Assembly: GCA_905221605.1 (NCBI GenBank)
Contig: CAJNDS010001546.1
Location: 741,257 to 783,830 of the forward strand
Length of the DNA stretch: 42,574 bases
Direction: 5' to 3'
Source: Symbiodinium natans
Lineage: Eukaryota > Sar > Dinophyceae > Suessiales > Symbiodiniaceae
Shown: piece by piece, positions 31,967-42,484 of the stretch
Numbering within the stretch: position 1 is the stretch's first letter
Layout: the number at the start of each line of letters is the position of its first letter
Translations under genes and position numbers: made by a program
Notes under the pieces: generated by a model
Database searches by the model: none
Told to the model about the DNA's origin: nothing
What the model saw: the letters and a program-made list of their open reading frames with translations, nothing else

Positions 31967-33739
31967 GAGGCCACGCAGCTGTTGGCGCGCGAAGCGAACG
32001 TGGATGTGCAAGGGTTCGTGGTTAGATCCTTGCGGGGGCTGCAGGCAAAGCCGGACACAGCAATCACACAGCTGGCGCAGCAAGGGCTCCGCATCACCGT
32101 CGACCAGCTCCGCAAGCTGGGCTATGCAGAGGCTAAGCAGATCTGGGGCCGTCTCTTGGTGTCCGAGATGTTGGGGGCTTTGGAAAACGAGGACTTTGAG
32201 GAGAGTGGCTTAGGGGATTGGTGGCTGCTCCGGGCGAAGGAGCTCGAGGACTCGGAGCATTCGGAGCAGAGGGCCCGGCTCCTGGAGAAGCTGACAAAGA
32301 AACCTCACATGCTCTCGAGGCTCCTGGCACCACTGCCCCTCTTCGTCGCAAAGAACAAACAGAGGGGGTTTTCGGGGTTTTCGGAGCCATGTCATGTACA
32401 ATCTGTACATGTAGTCGTTAGGGGCACGGGCTTTTTGACGTGTGTGGTTTTGTTTTTTTGTCTGAAAGGTGCTGTAGTTGTGAAGCAGTTGCCAAGGCTC
32501 GTCAAGTGGAGCAGCGCGAAAGGAGGATGCCGAAGCCGACGTGAACTCCAAGGGCTGAAGCAAGCCATCGAAGCTTTCCTTTGCGCGGATGTGAGCCTGG
32601 CAGCCGCTTCGAAACTCAGCAAGGCTTGCCTGGATATGGCCAAAGCGTGTGAGAGACAAAGCCAGCCCGAATCCTCACAAGCTTTTCGCAGTTGGGCCTT
32701 CAAGCTGCAAGATGCGGCTTTCACACGTCGCTTTGAGACAATACTGACAAGCGCGTTGCGGGAGTCTGAGTTTGAGCAGTTGGAGCAGACCTGCAGCGAA
32801 AACAAGGACTGGGCCCTCCTACGAACAGGAGCCGCCTGGCAGGTCTTCCGGCACCTGCAACGGCTTCAAAATGCCAACGAAGAGACCGTGGCGAACCTTG
32901 CTACAAACTTGACAGCGTTAAGGCCAGGCTCGCTAGCAACAGCTTTGGACAGGTTTCTGCGGCATAGCTATCCTTCGATGGCAGTCCGCGTGCATTTCGT
33001 GGAAGCCAGGACCGCGACGCCATCGTCCGTCAAACGAGATGCAGTCACTTCCGTCAATCAGCACTCTGCGAGGCTCTTTGAATCCGAGCTGAATCTCCTG
33101 CGTCGCATTGAGAACAATGTGACCCCATACTTGGATCAAACTTTGCAGTGGGCGCCTGTTTCGCAAGAGTGGAAGCAGGAGCTGGAGAGAAGAATTTCGG
33201 ATTGGAGCAACTGCCTCAACGCGGTCATGACGAGTTCGGCGGCAGACATGCAACACCTCGCACAGGTTCACAGTCGGCTACTACAGCAGGCCGAGGGCGT
33301 CTTGCAAAGAGCTTGCGAGAAGCATGCTCTCATGCAAGATGTTGCTGGCAGACTACTTCTCTTCGAGCACGCCTTGGTTGCCCATCAGTGCCAGGATGCG
33401 TTGCGGAACACCGATGTTGTCGAGTCTGCTGTGAACTTGTTTATGGCCTGCTCTTCGCAACTCGAGCTTCAGCCTTACCTGACCGAGCTGCGGCGCAATG
33501 TGGGGCTTCTCCACATTGCCGTTGCTTTGCAAGGACAGGAGGTAGAGGATGCTGCACAGGCAGCAGCTTCTTGTAGTTTGGAGTTGCTGCCGGGATGGGG
33601 GAGAGTTGTTTCCCCAAGCGGGCTCAGCATCTTCCAATCTGGCAACGACTGGCGATGGTCCATACCGCTGGTGCTGCCATGTGCCCAGGAGCCCAGCAGC
33701 CACTCCACTGGCAGCGCTGCCGAACACAGGCTGTATTAA
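31960..33739 (+). CDS. Unrecognised helical-repeat protein, main coding block
   Basis: An open frame runs from an AG|G boundary at 31959/31960 to TAA at 33737-33739. There is no in-frame ATG near its start, so the N-terminus is missing, in another exon, or begins further in. The product is almost entirely helix-rich (Leu, Glu, Gln, Ala, Lys) with no transmembrane segment or catalytic motif I recognise. Translated 32148-32333 (LVSEMLGALENEDFEESGL...) is one copy of a ~62-residue module; the second copy is at 33808-34089. A 78-nt stretch, 32391-32468, has intron-like features (GT start, T-rich end, AAAG|G) yet is a multiple of three and open, so it may be a retained or skipped intron. The frame after about 33570 looks less coding-like and may already be intronic. 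The family is unknown. Confidence 0.6.
32391..32468 (+). other. Candidate 78-nt in-frame intron
   Basis: It begins GTCATGTACAA, ends in a T-rich tract and CTGAAAG|G, and translates to a Val/Phe-rich segment unlike its surroundings. The nearly whole palindrome CATGTACAATCTGTACATG sits at its 5' end. Splicing it out or keeping it leaves the frame intact. Confidence 0.4.
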
Positions 33740-33826
33740 GAACTTTTTGAACAAACGTTTTTTGTGTTTTTTTCTTGCGGTTCCCTGTTTGACTTCTTTG
33801 TTGGGATTTGAAGAATTCGCTTTCGA

Positions 33827-34050
33827 TGCCCGTTTCAGAGGTCGAGCCGTTGGTGTCAGAGCTGCTGGAGACTTTGCAAAACCAGAGCTTCGAAATCTTG
33901 GGCTTAGCAGATGTTTGGCTGCCGAAGGCAGGCAAGCTGCTGGGGCCCGAGCGCTCACTTCAGAGGGCCCAGGTGTTGGAAGCACTGGCTGGACACCCGA
34001 GGCGCCTCCAAAGGCTCCTAACACCGCTGCCACTTGGCGGGGAAAAGTGT
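33827..34050 (+). CDS. Exon carrying second copy of the 62-residue module
   Basis: The frame reads VEPLVSELLETLQNQSFEIL... and aligns without gaps to the module in the preceding block, with 33 of 62 residues identical by my count. It is preceded by a pyrimidine-rich, intron-like stretch (33740-33833, TTTCAG). A plausible donor lies at GGGGAAAA|GTGTGTAG near 34046. It is therefore probably a later exon of the same gene, which would continue beyond here; no further copy is visible downstream, where repeats take over. Confidence 0.55.
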
Positions 34051-34149
34051 GTAGTTCGGTGCTATTCTGATACTTTTTTTATATTTTAAGGGGCTGCGCC
34101 CATGGGCGGGCAGCGCAGGCAGAAGCGCGGGGCGAGCAGTTTCTAACCA

Positions 34150-34310
34150 TTTTGAGGCCCCTAAACTCCCTTAAAATCTCTAAGCGTTAAGTTTCTAAGC
34201 ATTTTCAGGCCCCTAAACTCCCTTCAAATCTCTAAGCGTTTGAGGCTCCTAGACTCCCTTAACGTTTCTAAGCACTTTATAAGGCCCCTAAACTCCCTTT
34301 TTCCTAGCCC
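34150..34310. repeat. Degenerate tandem repeat, ~4 copies
   Basis: GGCCCCTAAACTCCCTT and TCTAAGCGTT words alternate four times with unit lengths of about 40-60 bp. Confidence 0.75.
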
Positions 34311-34344
34311 CGACCTTAGACACATCGCTTATGCCCGCCCTTTG

Positions 34345-34470
34345 GGGGGCGTCATGCTCCTGATGCGCCCCCGGGGTCCCGCCCCGGGAGCCGCTGATGC
34401 TCCTGATGCGCGCCTGGGGGTCCCGGCCTGGACCCGCTGATGCTCATGATGCGCGCCCTCTGGGGGCCTC
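34345..34470. repeat. GC-rich ~50-bp tandem repeat, ~3 copies
   Basis: GATGCTCCTGATGCGCGCC plus GGGGGTCCCGG-type segments repeat about three times with substitutions. Confidence 0.65.
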
Positions 34471-34520
34471 CGTGGCGACGCAAAAAACAACGAAAAAAAA
34501 ACCGTTCACCGGCGGCACGC

Positions 34521-34685
34521 GGGGGTCGGCGGCACTGGCGTCCGGCCTAATTCTGCTTCGCAGAAGGCCAGAGGCCAGCAAGGCGATTCCCGGGACGACC
34601 CGGGCTAAAAGGTCCGCATTTGCTCGGTCCTTTGGGGACCTCGCGCTGCCCGATTTAATGGCTACCGCCAGTGCCGCCGACCCCC
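34521..34685. mobile_element. Small element with perfect 20-bp inverted ends (MITE-like)
   Basis: 34521-34540 and 34666-34685 are exact reverse complements (outer end GGGGGTCGGCGGCAC), separated by 125 nt with no coding frame. No clear target-site duplication is visible. A non-autonomous DNA element or an expressed hairpin are alternatives. Confidence 0.5.
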
Positions 34686-34726
34686 TCCAAGGGGGGCCAA
34701 GGCACTGTGGGCTCCGGCCGCGGATT

Positions 34727-34752
34727 ATGTATATATATATATATATATATAG
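34727..34752. repeat. (AT)n microsatellite
   Basis: A short perfect AT repeat. Confidence 0.9.
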
Positions 34753-34928
34753 TCTTTCGCGTGGACAAGACCATGGTGGACAAATGGCCGCGGACTCAGT
34801 GGGATACCAACTCCATGTGCGACTATCATCAGCGGCAGTGCGTGCGCCGCATGTAGGGAGCGGCTGTGCGTGCGCCGCGTCAAGTTGTATGGCCTTATAA
34901 GTCCTCTAAATGTAGGGTATCAGTACAC

Positions 34929-34986
34929 TTAACCCAAAATCTTGAACCCCTAAACCCGAAACCCTAAAACCTAAACTTAAACCCCA
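34929..34986. repeat. CCCTAAA telomere-like words, C-strand orientation
   Basis: Degenerate CCCTAAACCCGAAACCCTAA-type sequence, opposite in orientation to the tract at 35397-35530. Confidence 0.65.
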
Positions 34987-35396
34987 CCTTAGGCCAACTC
35001 CGTCGACTTTGTGGACAAGGCCAAGCCCGCGCAGTGGGAGACACCCCAGAGGCCCCCCAGGGGTCCGGGGTTTTTGGGGCTTAGGGTTTTTGGGTAGCTT
35101 CCCATTCAAGCAGGATAGCCTTCAGCTGGGGCTTGGGGCTTACTGGGTGCGCGGTCTTGGAACGCGCGTGAACCCGCAGCCCATTTAAAGCCCCAAACCT
35201 CACAGTCCTCGAGAGGCCTCGAAACTATGCAGCACAGCCCTAGGCCCTGTAAACCGAGAAAACTCGCGTTCAATGCACTTAGGCGCCCTAGAGCTCGACA
35301 CACCACACTTGCACAAGCCCTGAGGCTTAAAGCATCCAAGCCTTAAACTTTCCTTAAACCTCGAAAACGCGCAAAGCCTTGGAGCCCGAAAACCCT
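34987..35396. other. Non-coding stretch between telomere-like tracts
   Basis: No gene is seen. The sequence is rich in TTAAAC, CCTTAAAC and GGGGTTTTTGGGG-like words, as if derived from degenerate telomeric DNA. Confidence 0.5.
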
Positions 35397-35530
35397 TTAG
35401 GGTTTAGGGTTTAGGGTCTAGGGGTGGCTCAGGACAAGGTTTAGGGTTTAGGCTAGGGTTTAGGGATTAGGGTTTAGGGTTTACGGTTTAGGGTTTAGGG
35501 TTTAGGATTTAGGGTTTAGGGTTTGGGGTT
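35397..35530. repeat. Interstitial telomere-type repeat (TTTAGGG)n
   Basis: About 15 TTTAGGG or one-mismatch units occupy 134 bp on the + strand. TTTAGGG is the telomere unit reported for dinoflagellates and plants. The array is imperfect and lies inside the sequence, so it is an interstitial relic and not a chromosome end here. Confidence 0.9.
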
Positions 35531-35958
35531 TGTGGGCAAGATGACAGACGAGGCCGAGATCGCAGGGAGTTCTTGGGTTATGCGAGGTTCCTGGGAGCGC
35601 GTGCTTTGCCCCGTCCAGATTTTGGAAGCGGGGGGGGGGACGGGGGTTCAAGAACAGCGGACTTCCAAGAAGCCAGGCTACACCCCCACTAAAACCCCGA
35701 AGCCTAAGCCCGAAACCGTTCATAATACCTACCCGATGCACGCGCGGCCTGTAAAGCCCAAACGCTCAAGCCTCGAAACTCAGAACCCTGAAAACCCTAA
35801 ACCCTCAATTTCCCTTGACCCTATGTGTGTGAGTGAGCCAGATACCAGTCTTTCGGTCAGCCAATGTAGGTCAAGTGTCGGGGAAGTTGGCAGCCTACGA
35901 GGGTTCCGGGTGTTCAGAGTTCATAGTTTGTTTCACTTCTTTTTGCATTGTTCTCGCC
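35531..35958. other. Flank between telomeric tract and next exon
   Basis: No gene is seen. CCCTAAACCCT-type words recur at about 35782-35805, again opposite to the main telomeric tract. Confidence 0.5.
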
Positions 35959-36300
35959 ATGGACGACGCCCAGTACCTGCCTATTTTGCAAGCCGCCGAG
36001 CAGGCATGGGGCGAAAACTGGCACCAAAATCTGGATTACACTTGGGTTTACCAGCAGTTGGGAATGGACAGAGGGCGGAGGATCAACGCGACTGCCCGGC
36101 GCTTGCACGACCGCCTCTGGTCCGATTTGAACGCCAAGTTTCCGGCCCCTGCGGAAGAAGAACCGCCTGCAGGAAAGAAGCGGAAGAAGGGCCAGCAGGG
36201 CGAAAAGACCGAGGTGAAGGTGCATGAAAAGTTCGCTGCGGTGCCTGCCCACAGACACCTGGGAGGCCGCTATGGCTTGGCTTCGGCTGTGCAGGATAAG
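35959..36300 (+). CDS. Lysine-rich short exon, unrecognised protein (N-terminal part)
   Basis: It starts at ATG 35959 (MDDAQYLPILQAAEQAWGEN) and reads through a Trp/Arg-rich helical segment (WVYQQLGMDRGRRINATARR) and an acidic-proline then basic stretch (EEEPPAGKKRKKGQQ), which could be a nuclear signal. The frame continues to 36375 but enters the minisatellite at about 36308, so the real exon probably ends before that, for example near 36267 or 36294, where G-starting donors are possible. If so, the 6-kb array lies in its first intron. No family recognised. Confidence 0.55.
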
Positions 36301-36307
36301 AGCATGC

Positions 36308-39300
36308 AGGAGCCATGGGTCCATGGCCCTGCAGGTCGAGGGATGAAGAATGGGTGCGTGAGGGGTAAGGGGTAGGGAGCTGGGTCCATGAGGGGTAGGT
36401 CAAGGGGATGGAGAGTGGGAGCATGGGCCAGAGGAGAGTGGGCGGAGCTGGAAGGGCGGAGGGCGGAGCGGGCGGAGGGCCCGGGCATGCACTGGGGCCC
36501 TAATGTGACCAACACCAATGGGGCCATGAGCCATGGGTCCAGTGGGGGGGCGGGGTGCGTGGGTGGTGGGGGTGGGGGTTAGAAGTGTGGAAAGGGTGGG
36601 GTGTTGGGGGTGGGGGTTGGGGGTGGGGGTGGAGCCATGACGCCAGGAGCAAGGGGCCCATGACAAGCACGGGCGGCGTGCGTGCGGGGTGGGGGTGGGG
36701 GTTGCGGGTGGGGGTGGAGCAGCTCAAGGGATGAAGAATAGGACCAGGAGCCATGGGTCCATGAAAAGCATGGCGGGATGCGCGGGGGGCTTGGGCAAGG
36801 GGAATGTATGTGGAGCGGGAAGGGCGGATGGGCGGGGAGCGGGTGCGTGGGTGGTGGGGGTAAGGGCGGAGGGGAGCCGTGGGGCCAGAACCCATGGGTC
36901 CATGAGGGGCATGGGCGGCGGGGCAGGGTGCGTGAGGGGTGTGAGGGGTAAGGGGTAGGGAGCTGGGTCCATGAGGGGTAGGTCAAGGGGATGGACGGAG
37001 GGCGGAGCGGGCGGAGGGCCCGGGCATGCACTGGGGCCCTTTAAAGTCAGCTGAAAAGCCACGGGCCAGGAGCCATGGGTTCAGTGGGGGGCGGGGTGCG
37101 TGGGGGGTGGGGGTAGGGGTTGGAAGTGTGGGTGGGGGTTGGGGGTTGGGGGTGGCAGGATGCGTACGGTATGGGGGTGGGGGTTGGGGGTTGGGGTGGA
37201 GCAGGGGCCATAATAGGACCAGCGTTGGCAGCCATGCAGGTCGAGGGATGAAGAATGTGACCAACACCAATGGGGCCAGGAGCCATGGGTCCAGTGGGGG
37301 GGCGGGGTGCGTGGGTGGTGGGGGTGGGGGTTAGAAGTGTGGAAAGGGGGGTGTTGGGGGTGGGGGTTGGGGGTGGGGGTGGAGCCATGACGCCAGGAGC
37401 AAGGGGCCCATGACAAGCACGGGCGGCGGGGCAGGGTGCGTGCGGGGTGGGGGGGGGTTGCGGGTGGGGGTGGAGCAGCTCAAGGGATGAAGAATAGGAC
37501 GGGCGGAGCGGGCGGAGGGCCCGGGCATGCACTGGGCCCTTTAAAGTCAGCTGAGAAGCCACACCCATGGACCGTGGACCATGAGCCAATGGGGCCAGGA
37601 GCCATGGGTTCTGGGCGTGGCAGGGTGCGTACGGTATGGGGGTGGGGGTTGGGGGTTGGGGTGGAGCAGGGGCCATATATAGGACCAGCATTGGCAGCCA
37701 TGCAGGTCGAGGGATGAGAGTGGGAGCATGGGCCAGAGGGGGGTAGGCGGAGCTGGAAGGGCGGAGGGCGGAGCGGGCGGAGGGCCCGGGCTTGCACTGG
37801 GGCCCTGTAAAGTCAGCTGAGAAGCCACACCCATGGGCCGTGGACCATGAGCCAATGGGGCCAGGAGCCATGGGTTCAGTGGGGGGCGGGCCCATGACAA
37901 GCACAGGCGGCGGGGCAGGGGGTTGGGCGTGGCAGGGTGCGTACGGCATGGGGGTGGGGGTTGGGGGTTGGGGTGGAGCAGGGGCCATATATAGGACCAG
38001 CATTGGCAGCCATGCAGGTCGAGGGATGAGAGTGGGAGCATGGGCCAGAGGGGGGTAGGCGGAGCTGGAAGGGCGGAGGGCGGAGCGGGCGGAGTGCCCG
38101 GGCTTGCACTGGGGCCCTTTTTGTCAGCTGAGAAGCCACACCCATGGGCCGTGGACAGGAGCCATGGGTTCAGTGGGGGGCGGGCCCATGACAAGCACAG
38201 GCGGCGGGGCAGGGTGCGCGCGGGGTGGGGTGGGGGTTGCGGGTGGGGGTGGAGCATGGCGGGGTGGGGGGCTTGGGCAAGGGGAATGTATGCGGAGCGG
38301 GAAGGGCGGATGGGCGGGGAGCGGGTGCGTGGGTGGTGGGGGTAGGGGCGGAGGGGAGACATGGGGCCAGGAGCGGGTGGCAGGATGCGTACGGTATGGG
38401 GGTGGGGGTTGGGGGTTGGGGTGGAGCAGGGGCCATATATAGGACCAGCGTTGGCAGCCATGCAGGTCGAGTGAAGAATGTGACCAACACCAATGGGGCC
38501 AGGAGCCATGGGTCCAGTGGGGGGGCGGGGTGCGTGGGTGGTGGGGGTGGGGGTTGGAAGTGTGGAAAGTGTTGGGGGTGGGGGTTGGGGGTGGGGGTGG
38601 AGCCATGACGCCAGGAGCAAGGGGCCCATGACAAGCACGGGCGGCGGGGCAGGGTGCGTGCGGGGTGGGGGTGGGGGTTGCGGGTGGGGGTGGAGCAGCT
38701 CAAGGGATGAAGAATAGGACCAGGAGCCATAGATCCATGAAAAGCATGGCGGGGTGCGTGGGGGGCTTGGGCAAGGGGAATGTATGCGGAGCGGGAAGGG
38801 CGGATGGGCGGGGAGCGGGTGCGTGGGTGGTGGGGGTAAGGGCGGAGGGGAGCCGTGGGGCCAGAACCCATGGGTCCATGAGGGGCATGGGCGGCGGGGC
38901 AGGGTGCGTGAGGGGTGTGGGGGTAGGTCAAGGGGATGGAGAGTGGGAGCATGGGCCAGAGGAGAGTGGGCGGAGCTGGAAGGGCGGAGGGCGGAGTGGG
39001 CGGAGGGCCCGGGCATGCACTGGGGCCCTTTAAAGTTAGCTGAAAAGCCACGGGCCAGGAGACATGGGTTCAGTGGGGGGCGGGGTGCGTGGGGGGTGGG
39101 GGTAGGGGTTGGAAGTGTGGGTGGGTGGGGGTGGGGGTTGGGGGTTGGGGGTGGCACGGTATGGGGGTGGGGGTTGGGGGTTGGGGTGGAGCAGGGGCCA
39201 TACATAGGACCAGCGTTGGCAGCCATGCAGGTCGAGTAATGAAGAATGTGACCAACACCAATGGGGCCAGGAGCCATGGGTCCAGTGGGGGGGCGGGGTG

Positions 39301-42300
39301 CGTGGGTGGTGGGGGTGGGGGTTGGAAGTGTGGAAAGGGTGGGGTGTTGGGGGTGGGGGTTGGGGGAGCGGGTGCGTGGGTGGTGGGGGTAAGGGCGGAG
39401 GGGAGCCGTGGGGCCAGAACCCATGGGTCCACCAGGGTGCGTGAGGGGTGTGAGGGGTAAGGGGTAGGGAGCTGGGTCCATGAGGGGTAGGTCAAGGGGA
39501 TGGAGAGTGGGAGCATGGGCCAGAGGAGAGGGGGCGGAGCTGGAAGGGCGGAGGGCGGAGCGGGCGGAGGGCCCGGCAGTGCACTGGGGCCCGGGCGGGG
39601 TGCCGTGGGGGGTGGGGGTAGGGGTTGGAAGTGTGGGTGGGTGGGGGTGGGGGTTGGGGGTTGGGGGTGGCAGGATGCGTACGGTATGGGGGTGGGGGTT
39701 GGGGGTTGGGGTGGAGCAGGGGCCATAAATAGGACCAGCGTTGGCACCAATGGGGCCAGGAGCCATGGGTCCAGTGGGGGGGCGGGGTGCGTGGGTGGTG
39801 GGGGTGGGGGTTAGAAGTGTGGAAAGGGTGGGGTGTTGGGGGTGGGGGTTGGGGGTGGGGGTGGAGCCAGGACGCCAGGAGCAAGGGGCCCATGTCAAGC
39901 ACGGGCGGCGGGGGTGGAGCAGCTCAAGGGATGAAGAATAGGACCAGGAGCCATGGGTCCATGAAAAGCATGGCGGGGTGCGTGGGGGGCTTGGGCAAGG
40001 GGAATGTATGCGGAGCGGGAAGGGCGGATGGGCGGGGAGCGGGTGCGTGGGTGGTGGGGGTAAGGGCGGAGGGGAGCCGTGGGGCCAGAACCCATGGGTC
40101 CATGAGGGGCATGGGCGGCGGGGCAGGGTGCGTGAGGGGTGTGAGGGGTAAGGGGTAGGGAGCTGGGTCCATGAGGGGTAGGTCAAGGGGATGGAGTGGT
40201 AGCATGGGCCAGAGGAGAGTGGGCGGAGCTGGAAGGGCGGAGGGCGGAGCGGGCGGAGGGCCCGGGCATGCACTGGGGCCCTTTAAAGTCAGCTGAAAAG
40301 CCACGGGCCAGGAGCCATGGGTTCAGTGGGGGGTTGGGGGTGCTGTGGGGGTGGGGGTAGGGTGGAAGTGTGGGGTGGGGGGGGGGGGTCGGGGGTTGGG
40401 GGTGGCAGGATGCGTACGGTATGGGGGTGGGGGTTGGGGGTGGGGGAGCTGGAAGGGCGGAGGGCGGAGCGGGCGGAGGGCCCGGGCATGCACTGGGGCC
40501 CTTTAAAGTCAGCTGAAAAGCCACGGGCCAAAAGCCAGTGGGGGGCGGGGTGCGTGGGGGGGGTAGGGGTTGGAAGTGTGGGTGGGTGGGGGTGGGGGTT
40601 GGGGGTTGGGGGTGGCAGGATGCGTACGGTATGGGGGTGGGGGTTGGGGGTTGGGTTGGAGCAGGGGCCATAATAGGACCAGCGTTGGCAGCCATGCAGG
40701 TCGAGGGATGAAGAATGTGACCAACACCAATGGGGCCAGGAGCCATGGGTCCAGTGGGGGGGCGGGGTGCGTGGGTGGTGGGGGTGGGGGTTAGAAGTGT
40801 GGAAAGGGTGGGGTGTTGGGGGTGGGGGTTGGGGGTGGGGGTGGAGCCATGACGCCAGGAGCAAGGGGCCCATGTCAAGCACGGGCGGCGGGGCAGGGTG
40901 CGTGTGGGGTGGGGGTGGGAGTTGCGGGTGGGGGTGGAGCAGCTCAAGGGATGAAGAATAGGACCAGGAGCCATGGGTCCATGAAAAGCATGGCGGGGTG
41001 CGTGGGGGGCTTGGGCAAGGGGAATGTATGCGGAGCGGGAAGGGCGGATGGGCGGGGAGCGGGTGCGTGGGTGGTGGGGGTCAGGGCGGAGGGGAGCCGT
41101 GGGGCCAGAACCCATGGGTCCATGAGGGGCATGGGCGGCGGGGCAGGGTGCGTGAGGGGTGTGAGGGGTAAGGGGTAGGGAGCTGGGTCCATGAGGGGTA
41201 GGTCAAGGGGTAGGGGTTGGAAGTGTGGGTGGGTGGGGGTGGGGGTTGGGGGTTGGGGGTGGCAGGATGCGTACGGTATGGGGGTGGGGGTTGGGGGTTG
41301 GGGTGGAGCAGGGGCCATAATAGGACCAGCGTTGGCAGCCACGCAGGTCGAGGGATGAAGAATGTGACCAACACCAATGGGGCCAGGAGCCATGGGTCCA
41401 GTGGGGGGGCGGGGTGCGTGGGTGGTGGGAGTGGGGGTTGGAAGTGTGGAAAGGGTGGGGTGTTGGGGGTGGGGGTTGGGGGTGGGGGTGGAGCCATGAC
41501 GCCAGGAGCAAGGGGCCCATGACAAGCACGGGCGGGGAGCGGGTGCGTGGGTGGCGGGGGTAAGGGCGGAGGGGAGCCGTGGGGCCAGAACCCATGATTC
41601 CATGAGGGGCATGGGCGGCGGGGCAGGGTGCGTGAGGGGTGTGAGGGGTAAGGGGTCGGGAGCTGGGTCCATGAGGGGTAGGTCAAGGGGATGGAGAGTG
41701 GGAGCACGGGCCAGAGGAGAGTGGGCGGAGCTGGAAGGGCGGAGGGCAGAGCGGGCGGAGGGCCCGGGCATGCACTGGGGCCCTTTAAAGTCAGCTGAAA
41801 AGCCACGGGCCAGGAGCCATGGGTTCAGTGGGGGGCGGGGTGCGTGGGGGGTGGGGGTAGGGGTTGGAAGTGTGGGTGGGGGTTGGGGGTTGGGGGTGGC
41901 AGGATGCGTACGGTATGGGGGTGGGGGTTGGGGGTTGGGGTGGAGCAGGGGCCATAATAGGACCAGCGTTGGCAGCCATGCAGGTCGAGGGATGAAGAAT
42001 GTGACCAACACCAATGGGGCCAGGAGCCATGGGTCCAGTGGGGGGGCGGGGTGCGTGGGTGGTGGGGGTGGGGGTTGGAAGTGTGGAAAGGGTGGGGTGT
42101 TGGGGGTGGGCATGACGCCAGGAGCAAGGGGCCCATGACAAGCACGGGCGGCGGGGCAGGGTGCGTGCGGGGTGGGGGTGGGGGTTGCGGGTGGGGGTGG
42201 AGCAGCTCAAGGGATGAAGAATAGGACCAGGAGCCATAGGTCCATGAAAAGCATGGCGGGGTGCGTGGGGGGCTTGGGCAAGGGGAATGTATGCGGAGCG

Positions 42301-42484
42301 GGAAGGGCGGATGGGCGGGGAGCGGGTGCGTGGGTGGTGGAGGTAAGGGCGGAGAGCCGTGGGGCCAGAACCCATGGGTCCATGAGGGGCATGGGCGGCG
42401 GGGCAGGGTGCGTGAGGGGTAAGGGGTAGGGAGCTGGGTCCATGAGGGGTAGGTCGAGGGGATGGAGAGTAGGAGCATGGGCCA
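36308..42484. repeat. 6.2-kb G-rich higher-order minisatellite array
   Basis: Recurring modules can be followed through the array. CCCGGGC(A/T)TGCACTGG or a close variant occurs about ten times (near 36480, 37020, 37520, 37788, 38099, 39009, 39570, 40262, 40488, 41766). GCAGGTCGAG occurs near 36328, 37230, 37697, 38010, 38460, 39223, 40693, 41342 and 41978. The longest full unit is about 1.28 kb (40488-41766); others are internally deleted to 226-910 bp. Within a unit, ~100-250-bp subunits share an ATGGGTCCA...GCGGGGTGCGTGGG core, so it is a two-level (higher-order) repeat. The + strand is strongly G-rich with many runs of GGGGGTGGGGGTT. Long Pro/His-rich minus-strand frames across it are artefacts of scarce stop codons. 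Confidence 0.9.

Noticed and set aside
35397-35530. A true chromosome end at the TTTAGGG tract
   Set aside because: The repeats are imperfect, short, and followed by more than 7 kb of other sequence, so this is an interstitial tract.
37547-40273. 908-codon Pro/His-rich open frame on the minus strand, and similar long frames at 40944-42113, 37047-38003 and 40183-41115
   Set aside because: They are translations of the G-rich minisatellite. Repeat units are not a fixed multiple of three, so the same DNA unit is read in different frames, and openness comes from the scarcity of A/T-containing stops.
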